A stretch of 56,590 nt of DNA, from positions 1 to 56,590 of the forward strand of contig NW_004086276.1 in NCBI RefSeq assembly GCF_000220395.1, in the 5' to 3' direction. Source of the stretch: Ichthyophthirius multifiliis (lineage: Eukaryota > Ciliophora > Oligohymenophorea > Hymenostomatida). The first letter of the stretch is position 1, and every line of letters begins with the position of its first letter. A program made the position numbers and the translations under genes. The notes under the pieces are model-generated. The model made no database searches, was not told where the DNA came from, and was given only the letters and a program-made list of their open reading frames with translations. This document shows, in pieces, positions 1 through 12,153 of the stretch.

Positions 1-1150
1 AATTATATTTATATATTTTATTAATGTTTATATTTTTTATTAAATTTTTTATTTATTTATAAAATTATATATTTTTTTAATATTCAATTTTATTTAGTAT
101 AATATTATAATATATATATATATTTTTTTTTTCAATCATCATATTTTATGAATTTTTTTTATTTTTATAGATTAAATATAATATTTAATTAAAATATAAC
201 CTTATTTATTACTATTACATTTTTTTTTAATCTTTAAGAATCAAATTTAATTTTTTTATTAATATCTAAATATTAAATAAAAGCTATTAAAATTAATTTA
301 AATTATATATATTTATTTAATTTTTATTGAATTAATAATTAATAACTATTATTAAGTTTAAATAATGTAAAAATTTATAAAAATATTTATAATATAAATA
401 ATAAACATTATTGATTAAATTTTATAAAGGATTCATAAAAAAAAAAAAAAAACTTTATATTATAAAAAATAATAAAAAATTAATGATAAAACAAATATTA
501 AAAAAAAATATATGTAATAATCATAAGAGATATAATTATAAAATACAAATAATATAAATATACATTTATAAATATATAAAATAACGTTTAAAGATACATT
601 TTCAAAAATTAATTTTAAAGAATACAATATATATATAAATATATATAAATTTTATAAAATATAAATAATTATTTATATATATAAATATATATATTTATAT
701 ATATATATATATATTTTTTATTATATTATCTATATTTTTTTATAAAAATATTTTTTTTATTTATTTACATTTTTTTTTTAATAATTTTTTTATATAAGTG
801 TTTATTAGTTATATTAAATTTATAAATATTATTTAATATTTTATTACTATTAATTTTTTTTTTTTTTTATTCATATTTTAATATTTAAATATAATAATTT
901 GATATTTATTTATTTTTAATTTGAATATATATTTTTTTTTTATATTTTATAATATTATATTCAAAATTTATTTTATTGTTTTTCTTTTATTTAGTTTCTC
1001 TATATGATATATTTATTTATTATAATTTAATTTTTATTTTATTTAATATTTAACTTAATAAATAATTATATATTATAATTATTTCTATCAAAATAAAATT
1101 ATTGTTTATTTTTATATTGAAATATAATTGATATTTTATAAATAAATATA
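1..1150. other. A/T-only spacer, no gene seen
   Basis: Almost pure A and T with short TA runs (for example around 680-715). Open frames here only reflect the rarity of TGA in DNA with almost no G. I see no conserved peptide, RNA gene or repeat unit longer than a few bases. Confidence 0.7.
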
Positions 1151-1152
1151 TT

Positions 1153-1754
1153 TTAATTAATTATCTTAAACAATTCTGAAAATCTTAAATATTTTCATCA
1201 CTAAATTTTCTCATTTACAAATTTTTAGATGCTTTTGCAGCTACTTTATTTCGATTTAACCTGAATTTTTTTAACTTAATAGTATTTTTCTTATAATATA
1301 AATTGACTTTAATATTTCATAGTTGTCCCTTAATTTTATTGAAATCTTTTTTAGCCTTCATAATAGACAATGCAAATCATATATGTTTTATTAGTTTCGC
1401 AAATAAAGTGTGTATGATATAGACAGTAGATTTTTAATATTTAGTAGCAAAAAAGGTAACATTAGTATATTTATAAAAAAGTAGTTTAGGGAATATAATA
1501 AATCCTTTAATGTTCTTGGCTTATAAAAAATTATATGAATTAAAATAATTTTATTATTAAGATTAAGATTAAAACCTAGATAAAAAGCAATCCTAAAAAA
1601 TTTAATTTAAATGGAAAATATGAACAGACTAATAAATGAAATGTGCATATAATTAGAAGTTTTAAACGATTTTATAGAATGAAAACATCAAAAATTATAT
1701 ATGCCTTAGAATATACGTGTAAAAAAGACATTTGCTTTAATAGTAAAAAGGCAT
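1153..1754 (-). other. Coding-like island, unresolved (possible decayed gene)
   Basis: Between pure A/T spacers this stretch has clearly higher sequence complexity. One minus-strand frame starting near 1754 gives believable protein with mixed residues, including pieces such as VTFFATKYQKSTVYIIHTLF and LNRNKVAAKASKNLQMRKFS, and uses TAA as glutamine as elsewhere in the window. The frame is interrupted by about two in-frame TGA codons, both at places where tryptophan would read well. No family is recognised. It could be a pseudogene, an exon set with unseen introns, or leftover germline DNA. The opposite strand also has short open pieces (1611-1682 and 1679-1850), which are less convincing for the main part. 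Confidence 0.3.
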
Positions 1755-1859
1755 TATTTAATGTATTAAAAATAAAAAATAAAGCCGAGAAGATAAAGTT
1801 GTAAATAGGAAAAATTTAAAATGAATAAAAATTAGCATTTTGAATAATGAAGATTTTAT

Positions 1860-2896
1860 AAAATTTATAAATATTTGATTTAATTTAAATTTTATAAATA
1901 TTATACATATATTAATATATTTAGGTATTATAATCTTAAGATATATTTTTATATGTTTTATTTGAAAATAATAAAAATATACATATTTATTAATATGTCT
2001 GAATAAATATAAATTTTATTTTTTTTCAAATTATTTATATTTATAAATAGATATAAAATATAAGAGAATATAAAATAATTAATAAAAAAAATATTTAATA
2101 TTTTATTTTTCGTAATATTATAAATTTAATAACTTAAATAAAAATTTAAAGAAAAAAATGATAAAAAAAAAAAAAAAAATATAAAAAAAAAAAAAAATTA
2201 ATAAAAAAAAAGTACATAGAAAAAATATTATGAATATAATATGTATTAATTAAAAATTTTATAAAAAAAATAAAATATTAAAATATAATTATAACTAAAA
2301 ATAAATTAAATAAATAATAAAAAAATTAATATATTAAGTAATATAATATATATATATATATATTTATATATATATTTATAAATATTTTTTTTTTATAAAT
2401 AAATAATTTAATTTTTATTTTTTAAATAAATAATAATATTTAAGGATATTTTATTTATATTATTATAAGATAATTTGGATATAAGTTATTTGTAAAAAAT
2501 TTATAAATAATAATAATTTTGAATTAAATAAAATTTGTTTTATTATGTGTAATTATAATTAAAGAAGATATTTATATAAAATGAGAAAAAAATTTAAAAT
2601 TATATATAAAAAACAGAAAAAACATATAAAAGATAAAAGATATATTTTATAAAAAAAAATATTGTTTACAAAAATTAATATTTTTAAGATTATATTATTA
2701 AGATATAATTATGAAAAATAAAAATGTTTATATAAAATATTATTAATATTGTATAAAATTATATATATTTAATAATAATAATAAAAAAAAATATAATAAT
2801 AAAAATGATAATAAATTAATTATTAGATAATAATAGAATGATATATTTAAAAAGATAATAATAAAAATAAAATAATTATAATAATAATAATTATAA

Positions 2897-2927
<31 letters not shown>

Positions 2928-3490
2928 AATAACAATATATATATAATTATAATAATATCAATAATAATTTTTATTACAATAACAAAAATAATTATAATTA
3001 TTATTTTTATTATCATAAGAGAAAAAATTAGATTTATTTTAAAAAATATTATCTAATTTAATTTAAATTTAAAATAATTTTTTTAATATATAATATAAAA
3101 TTAATGTCATTGAAAAAATTTTTAATTTATATATAATAAATTTTTATTAATTTTTAAAACTATATATTATTAATTATTTATAATCAAAATATTTAATTTA
3201 ATTTAAAAAAAAAATATAATTTCAGAAATTCTTTATTTAAATTCATATTTAAATATATTTAAAATTATGTTAAAATAAATAATTTTTATTTTATATTTAA
3301 ATATATATTAAATTTAATTATAATTTTTTTTACATTTTTTTCGTTTAATAATTACATTATTTTTTTTATTTTCAATACAAAAATTTAAACATATAATTCA
3401 TTTTTAATTAAAAAAAAATTAACATTAACAATAATTAAATAGAAAATATTAAAAATAAAAGGAAAAAAAGAAAAGAAAAGATTTAAAAAT
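1860..3490. other. A/T spacer with TAA/ATA repeats
   Basis: No gene seen. The stretch is A/T-only apart from isolated G or C, with a degenerate TAA/ATA trinucleotide tract at about 2767-2935 and TA runs at about 2343-2375. The last 100 bases become A-rich with some G just before the next start codon, and may carry its promoter and leader, but no motif stands out. Confidence 0.6.
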
Positions 3491-5786
3491 ATGTTTTCAT
3501 AATTTTTCAAAAGAAGTAACTAATCCAAAAAGAAAGTAGATTTAGAAGAAAAAGAGAATTACCCTTTTTTACAAGAACAAAGCACTTGCAAACAAGATTT
3601 AACATAAAAAAACAATAATTAATAATTTATACCAATTCCAAAAGGCCATGAAAAATATTCGGAAAAAGATAAAGAAAAGTGTCCTTATTTTTCAATGTAA
3701 TAAAAATAAGAATAATCTTCCACAAACGAAAAAGATCCTTAAAAAAAGAAAGAAAAGAAACCAAAAGGAGGTTGTCCATTTATGCCTTCAGAAAGAAAAA
3801 AAAATCCTTCCTTGAATTCTTGCGAAGAAGGATGGAATGAAGAATATGTATCTCCTTAGTCTTATTTAATAGATTATAGAGGTTTTTTATCTTTTTCATT
3901 TGATTAACTAGAAAAACCTGATTTCGTAATTACATTTTTTTTGTTAAATTTAAAAAAAATAAAAAAAAAATTTAAAAAGTTTTAAAATATTTAAAAAAAA
4001 AAAAAAATTTTGATTAAAAATAATTTTTTAGAATTTAAAAGAAAAAAGAAAAATTTTTGATACTTTTCCTGTTTATTTGAAACACACATTATTTATGAAA
4101 GATGAAAACATGAAAAAAGTTCGAGAATTAGAAGTCGCATAAAGATTTTTTGTTTACGACAAGTTAAGAGAAAAAGGAAACAAAGAATTCAATAAAGGAA
4201 ATGCGGAAGAATCAATAAAATATTATGAATAAGCATTAAGTTGCTTTAAATGGCTTGAACATGTTGAAAAAGAAGAAGATGAACAAGAAGAAGAAATAAA
4301 ATTCGAATTATCAGAAGAAGAACGTAAAGCTGAACAAGAAAGAGACGACGAAATACGAAAAGATCCTTTTTTTAAAAACTTACCACGAGAAACTGAATAG
4401 GAAAGAATCGAAAGATTAAAATTATTATAATAGATAAGATAAGAAAAAAAAGAATTCAGGAAAAAATATAAAGGATTAGTAATAATTATAATTTTTAAAA
4501 TAAAACAAAAAATTAAATTAAATTTGTAATATATATATAAAAGATGACTACATATACAGATGATAATGTAATTCTTAAAGATGGGGAAGAACTTACAGAT
4601 AGCCAAGATATTGAAATGAGATAAAGTATGCTTATGACTATTTATATGAGTTTGGCTGTAGCCTATATGAAATGCTTTTATTTTAAAATGGCTTAAGTAG
4701 CTTTAGATGATGCACTTAAAATTACTTAGAAAAGTTCTTAGATTTATTTCAGGAAATCTTAATGTGTGGCTTATAATAAATTTAGTGATTTAAAAGAACT
4801 AGAGTAGGCTAAAAAAGATATTGAATAGGCTATTGAAATGAAACAATATGAGAAAATATTTTAATAAGAATAAGGAATTTTAAGAATTATGAATTTATTA
4901 GACCATAACGAATGTTATATTAATTTAGTATTTTTTTAAAATTATTAATATTAATTATATTAATATATAATAAATTAGGCACATTATGTAGTTAAAAGAA
5001 TTAAAGAAAGAACAGAATATGAAACTGAACTTATATCGAAATTATTTTAAAGGGAAAAACATATAGAAGAAGTTGAATAATAATTAATTGATGAAGGTTT
5101 TTTTTTTATTTATTTAAGCGAAAAAAAAAAAAAAAAAAGGAAAAACCCCATATGAAGAAGGAGAAGAAACATTATCATAAGCAAATATAATTCCAATAAA
5201 TGAAGAACATTAAGAATATGAAATAATATTAGAAATGATGAGAAAATATTATCGTGTAATTGAATTTTATACAGAAACAAAGAAACCTGATTAGGTAAGA
5301 ATTGCAAAGAAAGAACTTTAATAATTATCTGAGACTGTCTGTGTAATGAATTATTTATTAAAATTGAACTTTAAAAATTATAAAGAAAATTCTTTGATGA
5401 TAAAATTGAAGAAAGAATATGATATTGATTTAGAAAATGAGAAAATTCTGAGAAGATTAGAAAGATTGAAAAAAAATAAAGCCAAGAGTATTTTCGAAAA
5501 TGGAAATTATAACTTCGAAGTGTTTTAATATGCTATAAAAGATTATTTCAAGAAAAAAGAAGAAAAAGAAAAAAAAGAAAAGGAAGAAAAAGAAGCAGAA
5601 GAAAATGAAAATAATTAAGAAAATTTAACTGTTAAATAGACTGGATTTAGAAAAGTCATTTCAAATATTTTTAGTTGTGAATTTATTTTATAAGCAACAC
5701 TTGTAGGAATGATTTTTGGATTCTTTTATTATATGACTACTAAAGATAATATGATTTCAATGTTCATTTTTGATTAAATGAAATGA
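3491..5786 (+). CDS. Tail-anchored TPR protein
   Basis: Five exons join in frame to 683 residues if TAA/TAG are Gln: 3491-3925, 4032-4478, 4544-4927, 4979-5096 and 5119-5786. Introns all run GT...AG; the last is only 22 nt. A Cys-Pro segment (GGCPFMPSERKK) lies near residue 100. From about residue 187 comes a TPR start (YDKLREKGNKEFNKGNAEES), with more helical repeats in exon 3 (AYMKCFYFKMAQVALDDAL). After a charged, Glu/Lys-rich coiled stretch the protein ends with one hydrophobic segment (about 649-667, FILQATLVGMIFGFFYYM) and a 16-residue tail. This arrangement is that of a tail-anchored TPR co-chaperone-like protein (FKBP38-like layout, but no isomerase domain seen). Membrane and partner are unknown. 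The N-terminal third is not recognised. Confidence 0.85.
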
Positions 5787-6354
5787 TTTATAATTGTTGT
5801 TTTTTTTACTTTGTTTAATTTTATAAATATAATTATTATATGATTATATGAAATTTATATATTATTATTATATTTGATATTATAATATAAATTTTTTCTT
5901 TTATTTTTTTATAATTTATAATAAAATATTGTAATTTCTTTTTTTTTGATTAAATTAAATTTAATAAAATTATTTTTTTAAATATTTTAATAATATATAT
6001 ATTATTAAGTATTTTTAAATTTTTTTTTTTATATATATAGTTTTTTTAAATATTTCTATATTTTTTTTCTTTTTTTTTCTTTTTTAAATGTTCAATTAAT
6101 CAAATTGTTTTTATTAAAAAAAAATATAATAAATATATGTATATATATTAAAGTTAAACAAATATAGTCTTCTTTAACTACAACAAAATATTGGATTAAA
6201 TTATAAACTATATTGTACAATTATTTATATTATTAATTAGTTTTTCATTATAGTTATAATAGATATATATATAACATTTTATAATAACTTTTTTTTTTTT
6301 TATAAAAAATCCTTATTTAAATATACATATTTATTATTTCTATTTTTATCAATT
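5787..6354. other. T-rich spacer
   Basis: No gene seen between the convergent TPR and MGAC genes. The stretch is T-rich with long T runs (for example 6061-6085 and 6291-6301), as expected for a region holding two facing 3' ends; no definable poly(A) signal can be picked out against the A/T background. Confidence 0.6.
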
Positions 6355-6602
6355 TCATATTCTTAATTTATTAGAAATTTTATTTGTCGAAAATTAGTAT
6401 TATTCTTCTGCAATAGTTAAAATTATATTTTACCTATTTATAATATCATTATTGTATTTATTATTTGATCTAATAATTTTAAATGCATCTCCTATTGATT
6501 TATTAAAATTAATTAGATTATAAAATAATAAACCTATTGATTCTTAGAATTTCCAATTTTTATAATGAGAATTTTAATTATCATCATCATCTTCTATAAC
6601 AT

Positions 6603-6633
<31 letters not shown>

Positions 6634-6936
6634 AATTAAATTATAATTTTACTTCTTCTTAAATTGAATAAATGTCATTTTTCTTTTTATTTATTTCACT
6701 TTAGTTATCCTTTTCAAAAATTTGGATTTTTTAAAAATTTTCTTTGTTTTCATTATCCATTTTAATAATGATTAAATTATTTTTAATATTATTATTTATT
6801 TATACATTCTGTATATTTTATTATTTCTATGATTTATTTTCTAATAAAATAGCTAATGACTATTCTGATTCTTTTTTTAAATTTAAATCTATAAAATTCG
6901 TAGATGATTAATTTTCAATTTAATTATTTTAAGAAG

Positions 6937-6967
<31 letters not shown>

Positions 6968-7126
6968 ATACTAATTGTTATTATAAATATTAACTATATT
7001 TTCTTTTTTTTCTTAATTTTTTGTTATATCATGGTCTTTCATTAAAACATCATTTTTTTATAAAAACTTTTAATTATTCTTTTAAACTTAGTGTTTTGTA
7101 AGCTTAGTTTATACACATGCTCCCAT
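6355..7126 (-). CDS. Small hypothetical protein with MGAC N-terminus
   Basis: Two exons separated by a 49-nt GT...AG intron (6652 down to 6604) encode about 240 residues ending at TGA 6357-6355. The protein begins MGACVQTK. Gly2 followed by Cys4 is the usual context for N-myristoylation plus palmitoylation, so membrane attachment is likely (inference). A poly-Gln tract written as TAA codons lies at about 6940-6966. The middle is Lys/Asn-rich and probably disordered. The C-terminal exon is more ordered, with WKFQESIGLLFYNLINF and SIGDAFKIIRSNNKY, and looks helical. No family recognised. The splice is preferred because reading straight through gives an Ile/Met-rich peptide unlike the rest. Confidence 0.65.
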
Positions 7127-8560
7127 TTTAAATATTTATGAATATTGTTTTTTTTGTTTAATTTTTTAAAAATATAAATTAACAGAATTTTTTCAAATAA
7201 TCAAAATAAAAAAATTTATTTATTTAATTATATAACTAATTATATAACTAATTATTAAATTAAATAAATTAAATATTAATAAAAAATTTATATTTATTAA
7301 AATATATAATTAATTTATATTATTAAAAATAATATAATAAAAATAATACTTTAATATTTATAATTTAATATATATTAAACTTTAAAAAAATTAAAATTTA
7401 AAATAATTTTTAGAAAGTAATATATTATTTATATAGAAGAAAAAAATTATTAAATATAAAATATAATATCTAATAATAAGATATTTATAATAAAAAAAAG
7501 TAAAAATATATAATATATTTCTAAAATTAGAAAATAATAATAATAAAAAATAATTATAATTAATATATATCCATATATCATCATAAAAATAAATATTAAA
7601 TATCTTATTAATATTAAATAAAAAATTTTTTATAATAGTTATTTATATAAAAATAAAATAAATATTAAAAGTATAGAAATATAAGATATATTATATATTA
7701 TAACAAATATTAATTAAAAAATATAAATATTTGAAATAATAATAATATCAAAAATATCAAAAATATAATTATTAATAAATAATTATATATATTATTAATA
7801 TTAATATTATTTTATATATCTAAATAATACATATTTCTAAATATTAAAATATAATAGATAAAATGTTTTATAAATATATAAATATTATAAAAATTATAAT
7901 ATTTAGATATTATTATTATTATTATTTTATAAGAAATATTTAAATAAAAATATAAATATAAAAAATATTTTTATCCTTATTATTATTATTATTATTATTA
8001 TTATAATTATATTATTATCTTTATTATTAATATTATTATTATTAAGATTTTTTACATGAATCCTTTATTTATTTTTATTGTTTTTTTTTTTTTTTTTTAA
8101 TATTTTTTTTCTTTCATATATATATAAAATTAAATATATATTTTTTATCATCTTTTAATAATTTTTTTTATTTTTTATTTTTTAAATTAAAATCTTTTTT
8201 TCAGGCATTTTTTAATTTTGTTATAAATATAAAATATTAAATAGTTTTATATATTTATTTTTATATTTTGAAATTTTTTATTCAATATTTATATTCAAAT
8301 TTATATTTTTTAATCTTCTTTTTTATTTATATAAATAATATTAAATAAATATTTTACAATTAGATAAATTTAAATAATAATTTATGATTATTTTTATTAT
8401 TAATATTTTTAATAATGTATATAAATATATCATATCATTAAAAAAATTATTTTATATATTAATTATAATATATAAAGATTTATTATAAAAACAAAAAAAA
8501 TAAAAATATTATTTAATATATAATATAATTATATTATAAAAATAAATAATTAAAATAATA
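7127..8560. other. A/T spacer
   Basis: No gene seen over about 1.4 kb. It contains scattered TAA/ATT trinucleotide tracts (7910-7925, 7976-8010, 8028-8043) and T runs. It lies between the start of the MGAC gene and the 3' end of gcvT. Any promoter for the MGAC gene must lie at its left edge, but no motif can be distinguished. Confidence 0.65.
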
Positions 8561-10141
8561 TCAAGCTCTTTTATATTTAGCCTCTACAAAAGGCATTTTA
8601 ACAATTTAAATAGGATAATCTTTTCCTTTTTAATTTACAATTAATTCTTAACCAACCTTAAATAATAATAATAAAAAATTAATGAATAAAAAATAAAATA
8701 TAAAAAAATATATATAATAATAATAAAAAAAAAAAAATTATCGTAACAAAGAAAATAAAAAAAAAGATTACACTAGATAAGCTAGTAGAAACATACATCA
8801 TACCAATTCCTTTTTTTAACATAGGTGAATAAGTACCACTACAAACATATCCAACTTTATTTTTATTTTAATCAAAAACATCACAAACAGGTCTCAAAAT
8901 GCCTGATCCTTTGATTAAAAATCCTACTCTTTTTTATTTAACACCTTCCTTTATTTTATTTTTTAAGCATATATATTATTTAAAAAAATAAAAAAATATT
9001 AAACTTTTCTTTATTTAGCTAAAACATCGTTTCCTAAGAAACATTATTTTTCTTCTTTGGATTATTTTCTAACAGTCCACAATAAAGTAGCTTCTGCTGG
9101 AGTAATTTAATCATTCATATCATGCCCATGTAAACATAAACCAGCTTCAAGTCTAAGCGAATCTCTCGCACCAAGCCCAGCAGGTTTAATAAGAGGATTT
9201 TATAGTAATAAATCAGTTAATTAAACTATTTTATCGTTTTCAATACTTAATTCAAATCCATCTTCTCCTGTATAACCACATCTACAAGCTAGAACTTCTA
9301 GTCCATTTTTTAATTATATTTTTTGGTGTTACATAAATAATATTTTTGATAAATCTACGTTAGTTAATTGTTGAAAAACTTCTTCAGTTTTAGGACCTTT
9401 TTTATTTTATTTTTTAAAAAAACATTTTATATAGTTACCTTATATTGCTATAAGAGATTTTTAATCTTCATATTATATTTTAATATCGGCTTTAGGAAAA
9501 TATTATTCCTTTAATTTTTACATATGTTCTAAGTCTATAAATTTATTAGCTCCGTTAACTACCATATGTCTATTTTTTATTATTTTATTTTATTTAAGAA
9601 AAAAAAACTATAAAAATACATATGATTTTCAAATTTCGTCACTATTGTATCGTCAATTATACCTGCTTTTTCATTCAAAATTAAACTAAGAAATCCTTCT
9701 TATTCTTTTTTGCCTAATTTATTTTTATTATAAATATATATTAATTGTATATTTATATTGCCTCTAATATCCCCAACGACTAATTTTTCTATAAAATCAA
9801 CTGAATCTTTACCATATATTCTTTTTTTTTATTATTAAAACATATATATTTATTAATATACTTAATTTAACCCATATGAGATACATCAAATAATGAACTA
9901 CTTTATCTTGTATGTAAATGTTCTTTTAAAACGCCTTCTGGATATTATACAGGCATTTCGTATCCTTTTTTTTATTTTATATAAAAATACAATTATTTAT
10001 TTTTTAATTTAAACCTGCAAATTCTACCATTTTTCCATTTAATTTTGTTTTGTGATATTCATTTAATGATGTTTTGAGAAGTTAGATTTAAGAAAAATAT
10101 AGTCTATTAACTTTTGTTAAGGAATTAAATATATTATTCAT
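8561..10141 (-). CDS. gcvT: Aminomethyltransferase, glycine cleavage T protein
   Basis: Clear full-length GcvT. With tetrahydrofolate it releases ammonia from the aminomethyl-lipoyl H protein and forms methylene-THF; in eukaryotes it acts in mitochondria. Reading down from 10141: a leader [16 protein letters not shown] that can serve as a mitochondrial presequence, then [19 protein letters not shown] and [13 protein letters not shown] near the N-terminus, the fold signature [14 protein letters not shown] at about 9240-9280, and [20 protein letters not shown] at about 9125-9180, with KIYKRA-like end EAKYKRA before TGA at 8563-8561. At least six short introns interrupt it (for example about 9405-9450, 8950-9010 and 8660-8790). 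Length, about 400 residues, is normal. It has no operon partners; genes for the P, H and L proteins are not in the window. Confidence 0.95.
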
Positions 10142-10357
10142 TTTACTTTAAAATTATATTTTTTTTAATATGTAAATCTTAAGTTAATTATAAAAAAAAT
10201 AGATATTTAATTATTTTTTTTAACATTTATTTCATAAAATTTATCTTTTATATTTAAACATGTTTTTTTTAAAAAGATATATAAATTTAAATATGTCATA
10301 TCTTTAAAAAAAAAAATTATCTAATTTTTATTAAATAAAAAAAAATAAAAAATTAAC

Positions 10358-11734
10358 TCAATCCTCTTTTTATTATTACTATTATTCTTATTTTTAAATT
10401 AAAGGTATATCTTCTTAGATATTAAGATGTGCAAATTCAGCTAATCGAGGTAAGATTTTCATACAGATATTAGGTATATGGTACTTATTATAAGTTCGTG
10501 TACATTCATTATCTTCTACCTGAAGTTTTTAAAAATCCTATATAATTTTTACTTTCTAAAATTCTTTAACACCCAAACATTAAAGTAATTTTTCCATTAT
10601 AATCTAAATCAATTAATTATTAATTGAAATGAAATGGATTTAGGTACTGTTTTATTAAACATCTAAATCATTTTTAACAAATAAATGTCTATATTCATCA
10701 AAGTTTTCATAAGGATTACCTGCGTTTTTAATTTTCTGAACCATAACCTCAAAATCAATAAAGTAACAAAAAAAAGCGAAAGTTTCGTAAATATTCAAAT
10801 AGTTTTTATTCTAAATATTACCTAAATATTAAATAAAAACTTATTTTTCATTCGATAAAATATCAAAATAAAACATTTTATTTAAATAAAAATCTAGATT
10901 TGACTCGAAAATATTTAAATTTTTTTATTATAAAAACTATTAATATAATTCCATTTATCTTTACTAATTATTAAAGTCTTCTATAAGTGCATATTTCATT
11001 AGGTTTTTATTCATTTCCGTCCCATAAAAAAAAACTTTATCCACAGCTATATAATACCAATTATCAAAAAACTAAGTGGTAATTTATTCAACAAAAATAA
11101 TCTTCAAAAATCTGACAAAAATATACTTAGAAAGTACAAATTCTATCTCGAAATTTTATTATTTACTCTTTTCAATATCCAAATCAAATTCTTGTTAAAA
11201 GTTTAAATTATTTATATGTATACCGGCCTAAATAATAACTTTTTTAGAATAATAATATAAATTACTCGTTTATTAAATATTAGAAGCATCATAAAATTTT
11301 ATCTTTAATTTTTTCACAAAACAACATTCTTAATTTTTCATACTATATAACAAATATTCATCCCTATCTAAAGGACCTGGATTTCCTAAAGAACTCCAAA
11401 AATACTATCCATATTGAGTATTTTAAATTGTATTTTCAATAGACTAATCATGGTCTGTAGTAGATGATTTTATTGCTTCAAGTTTTAATTGATTAAGGTT
11501 TTTTAAACTTTAGTTTAAATTTTAATAAAATAAATGATAATTTTATATGTTTATGTTTTGGACTTTAAAATTAATAATTTTAGTGTAATATTCATAAAAT
11601 TAGTTTGTTTTTATCATTTATTCAAATTATTTGCATGTTTTAGATAGTTAAAGTATATCTTAAAAATTTAAAAAACATGAAATATTTAATTTTATGTAGT
11701 ATGGAAGTTAAACTATATCATATATTTAATTCAT
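10358..11734 (-). CDS. F-box protein, At4g00755-like
   Basis: One uninterrupted exon of 459 codons (458 residues), rare in this window. Residues about 10-45 form an F-box (LPYYIKLNISCFLNF, then DILQLSKTCKQFEQM), the part that binds Skp1 in SCF ubiquitin ligases. The middle matches the layout of plant F-box proteins of the At4g00755 group: YGQYFWSSLGNPGPLDRDEY, a conserved cysteine stretch, KVIIQAGIHIN, and NWYYIAVDKVFFYG. That module is a beta-sandwich-like substrate region by comparison (from memory of the family, not searched). The C-terminal 200 residues are helical and unrecognised, ending in a poly-Gln tail written as TAA/TAG. Its start is chosen as the first in-frame ATG that includes the whole F-box. 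Confidence 0.75.
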
Positions 11735-12153
11735 TTTTTTTATATATATTATATTTTTTATTTTATAAATTATATAATAATTTAAATTATTTTTTTATTG
11801 ATTTATTAAAAGAAAACTTTTTTTTAATTTTCTATATTATATAAAGAGGAATTTTAATTATTAATTTTTTTTATATGATTTGCTATAAAAAATTAAATAA
11901 ACTATTTATAAATATAAAACTATATTTATGAATTATTAATATTTTTTATTAAAATTCATTTGATCATTCCATTCGGAATTGGAATATTTAAATTTATTTT
12001 TTATAATAAAGTTAATAAAATAAATTATGAAAAAAAAAAAAAACTAAAAACATGTATTATATTTAATAAAATAAAAAAATTAACTTTTTTATTAATTTAT
12101 AATAATTTACAAATATTCCAAATTAAAATAAAATAAAAAATTAATATTATTAA
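11735..12153. other. A/T spacer between divergent genes
   Basis: No gene seen. This 419-bp stretch separates the divergent starts of the F-box and ZZ genes, so it must hold both promoters, but only A/T runs are visible. Confidence 0.6.

Noticed and set aside
1153-1754. TGA as tryptophan or selenocysteine
   Set aside because: All resolved genes use TGA as terminal stop and TGG for Trp; two TGAs in one unrecognised island are better explained by decay or missed introns.
4223-5307. Minus-strand open frames with Phe/Leu/Ser-rich peptides
   Set aside because: They lie opposite well-supported exons of the TPR protein.
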